Origin: Certhia americana
Lineage: Eukaryota; Chordata; Aves; Passeriformes; Certhiidae
Assembly: GCA_018697195.1 (NCBI GenBank)
Contig: JAGMWU010000028.1
Span: 5,346,685-5,410,684, forward strand
DNA: 64,000 nucleotides
Direction of reading: 5' to 3'
The position numbers were made by a program, and so were the translations under genes. The notes below the pieces were generated by a model. It saw nothing but the letters and a program-made list of their open reading frames with translations, had not been told where the DNA came from and did not search any database. Of the stretch, positions 45,801-58,800 are shown piece by piece. Within the stretch, counting starts at the first letter, position 1; each line of letters begins with the position of its first letter.

Positions 45801-48800
45801 ATGTGCATTTTTTCTCTCTCTTTAGAAGACAGATTAGGGTCTTTCAGAGCCTATGCCTTGCAAGAACCTCACTCTTGCTGCCACACCACAGCTGCCTTTG
45901 CACCCACAGCTTTGCCCAGGTAAAACCAGTGCTGGTGCCACCCAGCTGGAGAGGGAATGTGGCTTTTCCTACAGCAGGACCTGGGAAAGGACCAGTTTGT
46001 GCTGGTGACTCTGAACAGGCCTTACAAGGGGAGACACTGGGGATAAACTCATCCTGCCCCATGTCCCTGGGTGTGTCCTTGAACAGGATTTCCACTTCCC
46101 TGGTCCCAGTGGACACCTTCATTCTTCACTGCTCAGAAAGCAACCACCACTCCCTGATCCCTGTGCCCAGGTCAGACCCCTGGGCTGAGTCCAGAGCTCC
46201 TGCTTGCACAAAGTGACAGTCCCCCATCCATGTCCTCCTGTCTAGGTGACACAGGGTGACCCCAAGCACCACATCCCTGTGGACTGGTGCAGGAATCACC
46301 ACTGCAGCGGATCCAAGGCACGTGGAACTGGTTTGCCATGGGACAAACTGGATTCAACCCCCCAGGGAAAGGGCAGGGACAAAGAAGCTCCTGATTTGTT
46401 ACTCTCAGAGTAATCCCTGCTCAGAGGCTCCCATCAAATCCCAAAAGCATCCTCTGGGAAAAAGCAGCTATTTGGGATGAGTGAAGACCCCTCCTATCCC
46501 CCAGCCCTGCCAGCAACATCACGGAGGGGTCAGGGAAGGAGGGAGGCTCCGAGCCACATGTCCTGTCTCAGCCCATCCTTGCTTTCTTGGGAAGGCAGCT
46601 GGGGAGCAATAAAGAGGCTGGAAATGTGTCAGCAAAGCTTTCAGCCTTTGGGAGCACAGGGGAAGACAGGGAGGAGATGGGGAGTTACAGCAGAACCCGA
46701 GGAGAGCAGCCACCAGCAGCAAACGTGCTCTGAGTCCAAAGGATGGGGCACAGGGGAATTTCTCCTCTCCTGTGTCCAAATTGTACATTTATCCCTTGTT
46801 CGGGTCCAGAAAGGAGAAACTGAGGCAGGAAAAGTCACAAAATGAGATCGGGTGAATTAAAAATTAACATTTCATCCCCTGGGGACTCTCTGCTGGTCCC
46901 TCCCTACCCCACCATTACCATTTCTCCCCCTTCAGCTTCCACACAAAACCCACACAGCTCCTAAAGGAGAGGGGAAAGATGTTCCTGGTGAAGCACCCAG
47001 GTCTCCAGGCCTGGGAAGGTCCAGCTCACCCCATCAAGGTCACAGAGAGGGAAAGGAGGGAGGAGTGGGGACAGAGGAACTGAGGGATTTCAGGAGGTGG
47101 AAATCTACTCTCAGCTTCAGGCTCAGAGATCTGAGCATCAATTTGCAGCTCCTCTTCCCCCCTGACACACAGAGAGCCAGGGGAATCTACACCCAGGGCC
47201 AGGCTGCTCGGTGCAGATGGGGAGACTGGAGCAGGGGGGAGGAGAAGGGACAGACCCAAGGTCACCCTGGAAGCAGAGGCAGAGGGAAGGACCACAGATC
47301 CCTCCCATCATCCTTCCGTGCTGCATAGCCAAGGGAAGGAGACCTGGGTGCACATCCCACTTGGAGCCCAAGTTGTGAGAAAACCAGCTCCAGGCCCCTT
47401 CCTGCTGCTTCCTGAGGTCAGGAGAGCCTCTGTGGTGGCATGGGGATTGCCCTGGCAGAGCTGGTCCTTTGGGAAGCATCCTGCCCTTCCAAGCCTCAGG
47501 AAACCAAGGGCAGGACCCTCTCAGCAACATCCAAACTTCTCCTCAAAGCCCCAAGGAGAAATTTTTGCCCAAGGCAGAGTTTCTGCAGCTCTGACCACCC
47601 CTGCCCTGCTCCGAGGACCTTCCCACAGCCTCCACCACACAAACTTCCCTTCTCCACCAGCCAAGACTGGTCCAAGACACCTCCATCTTAAATTGGGGTT
47701 TGCTGCTCCCTGCTCGGCCTCTGGCTCCACCGGGAAGGGCTTTATCTGGGCTCATTAGGGCTGCTCCCATTCTCCCCTCGTTAAAATGAGCCCTGCTAAT
47801 CAGCACCCAGCTCCCACCCCTCAGCGGAAAGGACAGGGGTGACTCAGTGCCATCAGGGCTCTCCCCTCCTCACGCCCACCCCCGGGGAGGCACAAACTCC
47901 AGATGGGGTCAGTGTGAGAAGGTGAGAGAACACCTGCGAGAAGCTTCCCAGGACCAAGGCTGGCTGGGGCCGAAAGCAACTGGGCCACACACAGCCTGCA
48001 TTTCCCTCCGGAGGGGCTGGAGCCGCTCCTTGTCCTTCCCGTGCAAACCCCGTCCCGCTTTAGCATCGTGACACACGAGAGCCGATGAATCAGAGCTGCC
48101 CCCGCTTCTGTCTTACACCCACCGCAGTGGCTTCTCCAGCCCCAGCTGTTATAAATAACCCCCAGTGCCTCTGCAGGAACCAGCCCCTGCTCTGCCCGGC
48201 ACAGGGGGACACATCTGTGACATTACAGTGGCTCTTGTCCCCAGAAGGTGCCAAGAAGCCTCCAGACGGGTCACGATACGGACAGGGGCAGAGGAGCTGC
48301 CCCGGCACTCGGGTTTGTCACGAAGCGTACGAGCCCGTTGATTCATCGGCTTTGGGCTCCTTTCATGTCTCATTTGGTAGCATGAAAACACACACAGCTG
48401 CAATAACGTGACACCAGAGCAAAGCCAGCCATCATATGATTCCTTCAGGGCTCGGTTTGATTCACCAGATGATCGTTTTCCATTTAGACCTCAGTGCTCC
48501 ATTGTAACTCACCCACTCCAGCCAAAGGTTACTGACTAAACCCCAAACCAGCCAAGATTTATCCTAAAACACAACAAACGGGCATCCAAACCCCGCAGTA
48601 AGTTCTGCTTTGCCCTGTTGTAATTCATGAAGCTGCTGCTATGTTTGTAAACAAACAAGTCCAAACCCAGCCCGGGATGGGATAAAAGCAGGGCCTTTGC
48701 TCCCAAGGCGATGGTTTCACCTGGATGTGTGCAGGTCAGCATCTGATTTGGGCTAAATTTGATCCTCATGACTCCAGCTCTGCTATAATTCCAGATTTCC

Positions 48801-49840
48801 TGCTCTGTGGAAACCTGAAGTAGCAGTGGAGTCACTCCAGATTTAAACTGAACCCTTTTATTCCTACTGATTTTAGCAGAGCCATCTCCAGTTCATCCCA
48901 GTGGACAGCTCAGACCCACATTTTATTTCCCTTGGAGCAGTCACACCCCCAGCCAGGTTCCTTGACCTAGTCCTGACACCTCTGGAGAAATATTCACAAG
49001 GAACTCTCTGCTCTGCCGAGAATAGCTCAGCTGCCACGGTGCTCCAGGTTTTTTTCCCTACCAAGACCAGAAATAGTTACATCAGCTCCTGATGGATTCA
49101 AACCTCAGGTGCTTCAGACACAAGGCATGATCCAGAAAGCAAGATTTCACCTTCTGGGTCCTCTACAAAGAGCTGAGAGCAGATTTCTCAGCGGGTTTGA
49201 GCCCCACATTCCCAGGGGGATGGCAATTTGGACTTGGACAAGAGGCCAGCCTGAAAAACACACCTTTGGGTGTATCCAGCAGTGCAATAAATGCACAGAG
49301 GGAGCCAAGGGCTCTCCACACCCAATACTGGGAATTTCACAAAACCAGGACCCCAAGCCCCATTTTCAATCCCAACCATCCACGCTTAGGGAGCAGCATA
49401 AAAATAAAAGAAAGGGGCGAAACCCCCCACCACTCCAGGGGCCAGGAGGGAAATATTCATTGCAGCCGAATGCTTTCTCCTCTCCCAATGTTATTGTCAA
49501 GGTCAACCTGGAGGCTGCGTTCACACCCATCCTCAAAAGGGATGAGCCCCCCACCAGCACGAACCGGCAGGAACCCAGTGCCACCCCCGGCGGTGACCCC
49601 CCCACCCCCTGGAGTGGCTTAAGCCGTCTGCTGTCTCTAAATGTCCCCCCCAGCCCTGGATGCCACCACCCTGAGGGCCACGCCTGATGCCTCCAGGCTG
49701 AGGTGTCCCCTCCATTAACCTCACCCTGGCCCCGAGCATCTTCCCCCTGAAAAGACCCCGCTGGGGAGGGGGCACCCAGAGCCGGCAGCCAGCCGAGATG
49801 CCGAGACCCCCGGGAGCGGGGATGGGGGGAGCATCCTTAC
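42860..49840 (-). other. SLC6A17: SLC6A17 5' UTR intron (inferred)
   Basis: Runs from the donor after the CpG-island exon to the acceptor CACACAG before coding exon 1. It includes one CR1 fragment and two non-repetitive, AT-richer blocks (45,600-45,850 and 48,300-48,720) that look like candidate regulatory DNA. Confidence 0.6.
43042..43245 (-). mobile_element. CR1 fragment
   Basis: TATAGAATGCCAGGATGGTTTGGGTGG, then TGCCATGGGCAGGGACACCTTC and GGGATGGGGCAGCCACAGCTGC: complement of the CR1 3' end. Confidence 0.75.
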
Positions 49841-50200
49841 CTCGGCGCTGCGGCGGCTCCCTGGCAGGATGAAACCGACCCGATTCCAGGAGAAACTGGC
49901 CCAGTCCCGGAGGAAACGCCGCAAATTCCCGGTGGAAATCGCCCAGGTTCCCCCCGCTCCGGTGAAGGGGGGCGAGTCCGAGGCTGCCGGTGCTGCAGGG
50001 AGCCGGGCGAACCGGAGCAGCAGTGGCCGGGAAAGGCGAGCAGTGCCCGGGAAAGGCTCCGCGGTGGAGCTCCGAGGTACCGGTGGCTCCGCTCCGCGTC
50101 CCCCCCCCTCTCTCCGCCACCGCCCGGTGGATGCGCGCTGGGCTCGCCCGGCCCCGCTGGCCTTCGCCGGAGGGAGGTAACTCCGCTCGGCTCCCGGGAA
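49841..50200 (-). other. SLC6A17: SLC6A17 first non-coding exon (candidate)
   Basis: Minus-strand CpG-rich sequence ending GCGCCGAG before GTAAGGATG, a near-ideal splice donor at 49840. It sits 7 kb upstream of the start codon, as expected for the human gene's non-coding first exon. The 5' end is a guess. Confidence 0.55.
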
Positions 50201-50227
50201 ATAAAGAAAGAAAGGGAAAAGCAATTT

Positions 50228-50262
50228 AAAAAAAAAAAAAAAATTAAAAAAAAAAAAAATTC
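50228..50262 (+). repeat. Poly-A tract
   Basis: Two A-runs split by TT just upstream of the SLC6A17 CpG island. Confidence 0.85.
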
Positions 50263-50547
50263 AACGCGAAGGGACACGCAGCCCCTGACGCAGGCTTGAG
50301 TCACCAGGGCTGCGCGTCAAAGCTGGGGTGCCGGGCCACCCCCCCTGCTCCGAGGGAGGCTCTCGCCTTCAAAAAGAAGTAGCATCGAGTCCTGACACAA
50401 GGGGTGGGTCTGGTTTTGCTGGGGGGAAAATAAAACCCCCTTAAAATGCCCATAAAGAGCAGCCCCAGGGGTGTGCCCTGCTGGCTGCTGGGGGAGGGAG
50501 AGTTTGGGGGGTTTGCTCACCCCTTTCCCCTTGGTAATAAATCAGAG

Positions 50548-50810
50548 ACTTGTAGGATGGTTCACATAGGAAGGGACTTTGACGACCACCTCGTCCCACC
50601 CCCTGCCATGGCCAGGGACACCTTCCACTGTCCCAGGTTGCTCCAAGCCCCAAACCTGGCTTTGGGCACTTCCAGGCATGGGGCAGCCACAGCTTTCCTG
50701 GCCAGCTTGTGCCAGGGCCTCAGCACCCTCGCAGTGAAGGACTTTTTCCTAAAATCTAATCTAAACCCACTATATTCCATTATTTCAAAGAGATATTTCA
50801 TATCTCTTTC
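50548..50810 (-). mobile_element. CR1 fragment
   Basis: Complement of the CR1 3' end: CATGGCCAGGGACACCTTCCAC through TTTTTCCTAAAATCTAATCTAAACC. Confidence 0.8.
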
Positions 50811-51139
50811 ATTGTTTGGTATTTAAGAAGACTTTTTTTGGCTGGGACCATACAGGAGGGAGGCAGGAGGAGTGGCCAGGCCCCAAATTCTGCTCCCCCT
50901 CACTCAGGTGTGAATCCATAACCTGCCCCCTCAGTGTGAGGATGCTCAGTGCTGGTCCTGACCTCTGTGACACTCAGGGACACCAGGGCCAGCACTGGGC
51001 TCAGAGGACACAACGTCTCTGTCCACACCACTTCCCTCTGTCAGAGGAGCCCGGGAGCAGCTCTGACCAGAGTGGGCCAAGCTGGGGTGTCAGCCAGCTT
51101 CGAGATATCTGAGATGTGATATTTGAGATATTTGCTTTT

Positions 51140-51480
51140 ATTATAGAATTGTTTGGGTTGGAAGAAACCTTCAAGCCCATCTTATTCCACCCCCACCATG
51201 GGATGGAATCCACTACCCCAGGCTGCTCCCAGCCCCATCCAACCTGGTCTTGGACACTTCCAGGGATCCAGGGGCAGCCACAGCTGCTCTGTGCCCCCCC
51301 TGCCAGGGCCTGCCAACCCTCCCAGGGAAGGATTTTTTCCTAATCTAACCAGAACTCCCCTTCTTCCAGTGCAAAGCCATTCCCCCTTGTCCTGTCACTC
51401 CAATTTCTGAGGAATAGTCCCTCTCTGGCTCTCTTGTTGGCCACTTCAGCTCCTGGAAGGCTGCTCTGAGGTCTCTAACC
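51140..51480 (-). mobile_element. CR1 fragment
   Basis: TATAGAATTGTTTGGGTTGG to TGGAAGGCTGCTCTGAGGTCT: complement of CR1. Confidence 0.8.
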
Positions 51481-52644
51481 CACCTGTAATACAGATGATA
51501 AAATGTTTCAGGTAAAAGGGCACCACTTCACTTTCCTTCCCAACAGGACATGGGATACAGCAGCACATTCAGGCTGGATGAAGGCAGAAATACATCACAC
51601 AAACAGCTCTTGAGGTGAGCAAACCCCAAATCCAGCTTTTTAGGCCAAATTTCCCACAGCTTCTCAGGCTGCTTTGTGTGGGGAGCAGAGCCCAGCACGA
51701 TGGAGGGCTCAGCCTTCCCCATCTATTCAGTGCTGCCCTCAGAAAACCTCTAATCAGATTAATCAGGAAAAGTTTTTGGTTCATTGCAGGGTAAACAGGG
51801 AAAAAGTTTTTGGAGGAGTTCATTTGTGATTCAGTACCTCATGGAAAAGTCTCCTGGTCCTGCAAACACACATTGAGCTCATCCAATCCCCCTTCAATGG
51901 AGCCTGGATGCATTTTCCCAAGCAGTATATTTCTGGTGCTGGGAATGCTGGTACCAATATCCAGTGAGAAACCCCGATAGGAGGAAAAACATTTGGAAGA
52001 TCCAAACTCCAGAGGATTCAAACCTCCAGCCCCAAAGCACGCTTCCTCAGCTCCTGGATTGCAGTGTTTATACACATTCCTGGCCTTTGGAGCCGTTTTC
52101 CTTTCCAGCCTATTAGGCACAGAACGATCAATTCTCCAGGTACTTGGGAGCTCGGCCAGCGCCGATGGCCGTAACTCTGCCTCTTCCCCCGGGCAGGAAT
52201 GAGGCCACGCTCCATTACCTGTGCCTCTCCCAGCCCGGCCAGTGGGGAGGGCAGCTCAGCATGGCAAAGGGATTTCATCACACGATTTAAAATCAAAACA
52301 CCCTCCCAGCGCAAAATCCACGGCGTCGCTCTGCTGGTGGCAGCATCTCCGCGTGCTCCAGGGAATGAGGGATGATGCAAACCACCCTGGAGGAGGTGGG
52401 ATGTGGTCAACGCCTGCCAGGGGCTGCTCTGGTCTGTGGTCAGTCCTTGTGACCTCTCCAAAGACTTGGTACATCCTGTGTTTGTCATGAGGGATCTTGG
52501 CACAGCCCTCCCTGTGCAACATTCCTTTTGGTTGGTGGGGAAGCAGACACAGAAGCCAAGGATGAGATGCCCAGGCTGGGAAAGGGAGACTCGGGCAGGA
52601 CAGACAGCCAGGACCTCAGTGAGGACACGCAGGGGACAGGGAGG

Positions 52645-52835
52645 TAAGGACCTGGCACAGAGGGCCCAGAGCAGCTGTGGCTGCCCCAGCCCTGGCAGTG
52701 TCCAAGGGCAGGTTGGACAGGGCTGGGAGCAGCCTGGGACAGTGGGAAGTGTCCCTGCCCATGGCAGGGGTGGCACTGGATGAGCATTGAAGTCCCTTTA
52801 ACCCAAACCACTCCGTGATTCCCTGACTCGAATTT
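52645..52835 (+). mobile_element. CR1 fragment
   Basis: GACCTGGCACAGAGGGCCCAGAGCAG to TTTAACCCAAACCACTCCGTGATTCC, plus orientation. Confidence 0.75.
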
Positions 52836-55800
52836 CTGAAGATGGGGATTTTCGTTGCATCCAGACGCTGTCTCCATGGGAAGATGGGCCTGAGCTTGGA
52901 AAGCTGGGGAAGGGGAGCTGCAGATCCCATGGGCTGCAAGTGCCAGCAGCAGCAGCAAACTCTGCACACCCAGATTAACTGAAAGAAGATCAGGAGACCT
53001 GATTAGGGAGTCTTAAGCAAAGAGAAATCAAGGATCCTTATGAAGGAGGGGCTGAACCAGCCATTCAGCTCCCTGCTCCTGCACATCTCAGCAGGGAGCA
53101 GGGATAACCCTACTGGAGATGGGGAGGGCTGACTCAATGACATCTTCAGGTGTCACAAATCCTCCCCTGTGGATTTAAAATCACCCTTTGGTTCACCACA
53201 CATCACCAAAGTGTGTTGTTGGTTGGTAAACTGAGGCATGGAAATATACCCAGATGTATCAGAGCTAAAACCAGGTGAGAGAGACAAAGCTGGATTTGGG
53301 CTCTGCCATGAACATTTTCAGGACCAAAAATTCAGGCTGTGGCCCAGGCTGTCACACTGCAGTGACCAGCACAAGAGATGCCACGGGCAGATGCGGGAAG
53401 GTTACGGCTGCATTTGGCTGAGGCTGATTCAGAGAGATTCAGGCTCAGAAAAAAATAAACCAGACCCTCTGCTCGGTACTTTTCCGACACCAGCCTGAGC
53501 AGCAGGAACAGTCTGGATTAAAGCAGAGCATGAGTAATGTCTCTCCTGGAAGAGCAGTGCCCCGGAGAGCCGGCGAAGGGCTGATACCACGGTCGAAGGC
53601 AGACGCATTTCCATAAACGCTGGAGCAGCAGCCTATAAATAACTGCCTGAATTTACCGCTGCTCTCATGTGACCCTGATCCCCGCATTTCCCGCTGCCAT
53701 CTGTCACCATGGAAATGGCATCACAGGGCCACCAGCCATTCATTCATAGGACTGGGCCAGGGGAGGGGGTCCGGTGTGGGGGAGGCTTTTTAAAGGATGA
53801 AAGTTGTGATTTTGGGAGGAAAAATACAGGGGGGAGGTTTAGAGGGAGTGAGGATGGAACAGGCGAGGATGGAGCGGCGCCTCCCAGGAGGGATGCGGCA
53901 GAGCAGGCATTTCCAAACAGAGCTGAGGGAAAGGAAGGACAGACAGGGAAACCGGGGTGGATGGAAACCAGGGATGAATGGACACCTCCAAGGGGCACAG
54001 GGATGAATGAATCTCTCCCCAGGCACTTCGGAGCATCAGGAGGGAGCTGCTCTTCCCATCTCATCTACCCCCAGCCCCCTCCTGGGCCTTTGGGAGGAGA
54101 CGGCCACCTTTATAATCCACCCTAGTGCCTCCTTCTCTGGTGCAATAGCTCCTAAGCCCAGCTTTCTCCCCCAAAACCAAGTGGGAACAGGATGGGGATT
54201 AACAGGACAGTGAGTGCAGAGCACCGGAACACTCTGAAGATGATTTTCCACCTAAGCTGTCAAGCCGACCTACATTCAAGTGATAATAATTGCAGGGGAT
54301 AAAGCCCTCTGGTTTCTAAATACGCATTTGCCTGCAAAGCCAGGGCCTGTCGTGGCTCATTCGGGGCCAGCACTGCAAACAAGGAGGGAAAGGAGCAGAC
54401 CCGGGGAAAGGAGAGCCCAGCCTGACTCAGAACAGAGGAATTTCTGGCTCTTACAGAGCGTTTTCCACCCAAGAATCTGAAGCCCAGCTCTCTCTGCCAG
54501 GATGTTTCTCTCATCCCATGAGGCAAAGAGATGTGCCCAAGAATGGGAGAGGCTGCAGCATGGCTGGGATCCCAAGCAGGACATTCCCCTTGGATTTGCC
54601 TTCCCCATCATAGAGATGCCCCTTCCTCAGGGACAACTTGGCCTGTGACCATCGAGAACACACAGACCTGGTGGCTCTTCCAAGCACCTCCAAGCGCTCC
54701 CAAACCTCTTGGGTCACTCAAGAGTGGGATGACAACACCACAGGGCAGCATGTCCCCAAAAAAGGGGTTGATGTCAGACCGCCCCATCTGGAAACATCAG
54801 GAATCTCAGAGAAAATGACCTTTAAAAGCATCATCTCCCTTTATCAGGGATTGACCCAGCCCAGTGCCCCTCCACGCACTCACCTGTTGGCTGTTTGTCT
54901 CCAGCACTGGAAGGAGCAGGGATCATCTATTTTTGGCCCAGAGACCATATCTGAAAGACAAAAGGGTGGTTGGGAGGAGGCAGCAAGCCAGGTCTGAGCA
55001 CAAGAAAACCACACTGCTTCCCTTAGCCCCGGGGGACAGACATGCAGGGAATAAAGGGGACTCTACACAATAGAGGGAAAAATAATAAACCCCAGCCCAG
55101 GCAGAGGAATGAGAACCATGTCCCATGGCCCCTGGGAAGGGCTCCAAGCAGTGGGACATGCTTTAAAGAGCTGCTGCTCCAGAGTTCTGTTCTTAATTTT
55201 CTTCACATGCCAAGCTGCTGGCGGGGCAGATGCGACTGGGGCAATGTTGTGCAATGGGGAGAGTTCAGGAGCACCTGGGCTGGGTGGCATCGCTCCAGCT
55301 CAGGCTGTCACATTTCCAGGTGGTTTTGGTGGCCTGGATGCATTTTTGGCAGGGATTTAGGTGATCTCAGAGAGTCTTTTTAAGGCTTTTCCCATAGCTT
55401 GGACAATACTGTTCCCCACACCGAACCTCCAGTGCTGCCCCTCACTGTCTGCAGGACCCATCTGAGGCTACTCTATCTCCCTGGATGGTTTCCAGTGGAA
55501 TAGACCCCCAAATCCCTCTCTCACAGCTGGATCCAGGCCTCTCTGCTCTGCACAGAGACCTGAGTTGGGGTCTGGGATGGCCTCAGTGCCTGGACCCACT
55601 CTGGGGAGCTGTGTGGTCCTTGGACCTTCTGTCCTTGGAAATGAAAACAAAACCCTTTCAGAGGCTGCTCAGCCTCAGATCTTGCACAGGCAGTGCCAAC
55701 TGTGCTGCTTATTCCTGGAGGAGTAAATAGAGATCTCAGCCTGACCTGGGGCCAGTTTCTCTGAGTGGGACTTGTGTCCCCTCCCCAAGGCCCAAAGGGA

Positions 55801-58800
55801 GGACACAGCCCTGCTGGGAGGGAGTTTGCTCTGGTTTTGTCTGATGCTGCCAAACCAGCATTTGGCTTGTTCCTGCAGTGCTCCCCCTGACTGTGCAAAC
55901 CGGTCTGGTGGGCTCAACTGGGCTCAAAGTGCCAAAGCCAGAGGATTTTCACCCCTCAATCTTCACCTTTCTGTGTGGCAAAAGCATGTCCTGGGCTCCT
56001 GAGCCAACCCTTCCAAGCTGTTCATCATCCCTGTCCCTCTGGGGAGGTGACCCTCAGCAACTTGGCACCCAGCATAATTTTTCTACCCAGCTAATGAGAA
56101 GCAGCCAAGCACCATCCAGCCAGTCCCCACCAGTAGCTGCTGCCAACAGAAGTCACCCAAAGAACGCCGCAGGGCCCTGCAGCCACAGCCCCGGCTGCTG
56201 GGAGCAGATGGGAACCAGGCAGCCACCTGCAGTCCCCAGCCCTCCCCGCTGTCCCCAGCCTGGCAGAGCAGCTCCCTGGTCACGGCAAGGGCTGGGAAGC
56301 AGCTTCAGCTGGAGGACGGATCCCCAAGGTTCCCCTGGGACTTGTGCTTGGAGCCCAGCAGCTCCTGTTTCACCAGCTGCCATGTGATTTTGCCCTGGGT
56401 ATATTTTAAGTGCTGCATTTGACGTCACACCTTCTTCCCCAGGATGCTGCTTTCTATAAGTTTCCAGGCAAAACCGTTCCCAAATCTCCCTTTCAGCTTC
56501 CCCTCAGCAGGCACTGAGCTACCCTGGCCTGAGTTTCCCCCATTCCCTGCAGCATTGCCTCCCCACAGCCAGGTCACCCCTCGGCAGCCAGAGCTGAGGA
56601 GCAGGGAGGTGATTTTAATGATCCCCTTTGAGAGAACAAGGAAAAGGTGGGAAAACCCACAGGCTGTGAGGTGCCCAGCTCACCTGGCAAATAGGCTGGG
56701 GCAGGATTGGTCCATCAGTCCCACAGGGTGGGTATAGGGAGCAAGGCAAGGGGTGAATCTGTGCAGGATGGTGGGCTCGTCCTGCTCCCTTCTTCTTTTG
56801 GCTTGGCACAAATGAAAAGTCCTTCCTGGGTCCCAACAGACCACCTCAAAAGGCCCCATCAAACCAGACCCTATCCCATCCTCTCCACCCCAGCTGCATT
56901 CCTGGATCAAATGAAGTGCTGCATCCTGCCCCAAACCAGCATCAAGCCTCCAAATCCCTCATGTCCCAGGCTGGAGCCCCTCCAGCCATCTAAGGCAAAG
57001 GACCCGGGCAGGGACAGAGCAGCACGGCCGCTGTGCTGGTTCTGGTGGCTGGGCAGGGCTTGGCAGCTCTGCAGCACAACACAAACTGAGCTTGGAACTC
57101 ACACAGCTCATCCCAGAAACACCCACCGTGTTCCCAGAGATCTTCACCCGAGCCTCCCACCACCTCTGATCCTGCAGTTTGGGCTGAGCTGTGACTGATA
57201 GAGAGCAGCAGAGGGCAATGATCCAGCCTGGTTTTGCCTCCTCCTGGGAATTGTCACCTGCGGCTCTGTCTCAGCACACCCCGCTGGATCTCAGTGCCAG
57301 CACCAGGCACACACGTGCTCTTTGTCCTTCCTCGGGTGTCCCCAAGACCAGGAGATGCTGTAGGAATGCCCACTGACTCCCACATGGCAGAAACCCACCC
57401 TTCAGTGCCCTGAGAGCATCCCTGATCCGAAATAAACGCAAAACATCTGGCCAAGGGATTGTTTCCTTACCCTGAACCCTGGGAACAGCCCAGGATTTTT
57501 TGTTTGGGTCCTCTGGCTGCCACCCAGCAAGGTGTTTCCACAGGCTGTCCTGTAATAGAATGTCTCAGTCTGTGATCAGCCCCCACTCGAGCTGTACAGG
57601 CACAGGGGGAGAGCCCAGGAGGGCTCAGGGCTGGAAGAGGTCACTAAAGCAGCTGATAAAAAAAAAACAAAACCCATCCCATCGCAGCAATTCGGCTGGA
57701 AACGATCATCCACGTGAAGACAGGCGGGCTGGGATGAGCTGCCCTGCCCTCCCCTCCCTCCTTGGTGCCCCTCAACCCTCTAAGGTCCTCAACGAGCTTT
57801 AAGGACAGAAAAAGCTCCAAGGAATGTGGAACGCTGCTGGAGAGAAGAGTCTGGATGCCATCCCTCCTCCCCCTCCCCGCTGTGCTCCCATCCAGCGGGA
57901 AGAGACAGGCTCCCCACTACGGCTGGCACCAGCCAAGGCATCTCCCCTCATTAGCCCCGGGGCTGATTCCTCTCTCCCAGCCAGCACACAGCCCCAGCCC
58001 CACGACAGCAGGAGCAGGAGAACCAGAAAGAATCAGACTCGGGAGAGCTTTGAGGAGCGTTCCTGCCTGAGCAGCGTCTCCTGTGACGAGCTCTGTGTGT
58101 CCCGCTGAGCCTCACTGCCCGTCCCACCCAGACCAGGGATGCAGGATCGTGCTTTGAGCATCCTGCACCGGAGGTAGCTTTGCAAGATGTCAGGACAGGG
58201 GGGGTTTCAATCCAGGAAAGATTTCCAGCAGCTTTGCAAGGAGCTCGGAGGTGGGGGTGTTCATGTTTAAGGCTCCTTACCCGGCCGGGGGTGACAGCAG
58301 GAGGTGGCTCGGCTGAGGGGAGATGTGACAGGAGGTGTGACAGGATCTCCCAGCCAGAGCTTCCGACCGGGAGGAGCAGGCTGTGGTTTAGGGTCTGGTT
58401 TGTACCTGCTCCATCCTCCCTTTTTTTCTGCCCTCTCCTCTTTTCTCCCTCTTCCCAGAGCTTTCTGAGCTGGCTCCAAGTGGCAGCTCCTCTGCCGTGC
58501 CCCATCCCTTCCCCTGAGGCTCCGGCACCACCCGGAGCCAAAGGAAACTGGAGCCAGCACTGAGATCAAGCAACACTTGATGGGATCAGGGAAGGATTTA
58601 CTCAGGGCCTCAGCAAAGAGGACTTTACTCCCCATCCAAGAGCCCTTAAAGCTTCAGGACCCCCACTGGGACCACCACACCCCGTCCAAGGGCATCCCCC
58701 AGCAGGAGCACCTCAAACCCGGCCATTCAGGGACCTCCCGGAGTATCCTCCAGTAGAAACCCCCCTCCCAGATCAGCCTTTAGTAGGAAGCCATCCAGGC

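Larger units (their letters stand above)
49740..50340. promoter_or_regulatory. SLC6A17: CpG island, SLC6A17 promoter
   Basis: Dense CpG over about 600 bases, flanked upstream by an A-rich tract (50,228-50,262). Beyond that tract are CCTGACGCAGG (CRE half-site-like) and TTGAGTCACC (AP-1-like). The direction is set by the minus-strand donor at 49840. Confidence 0.65.
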
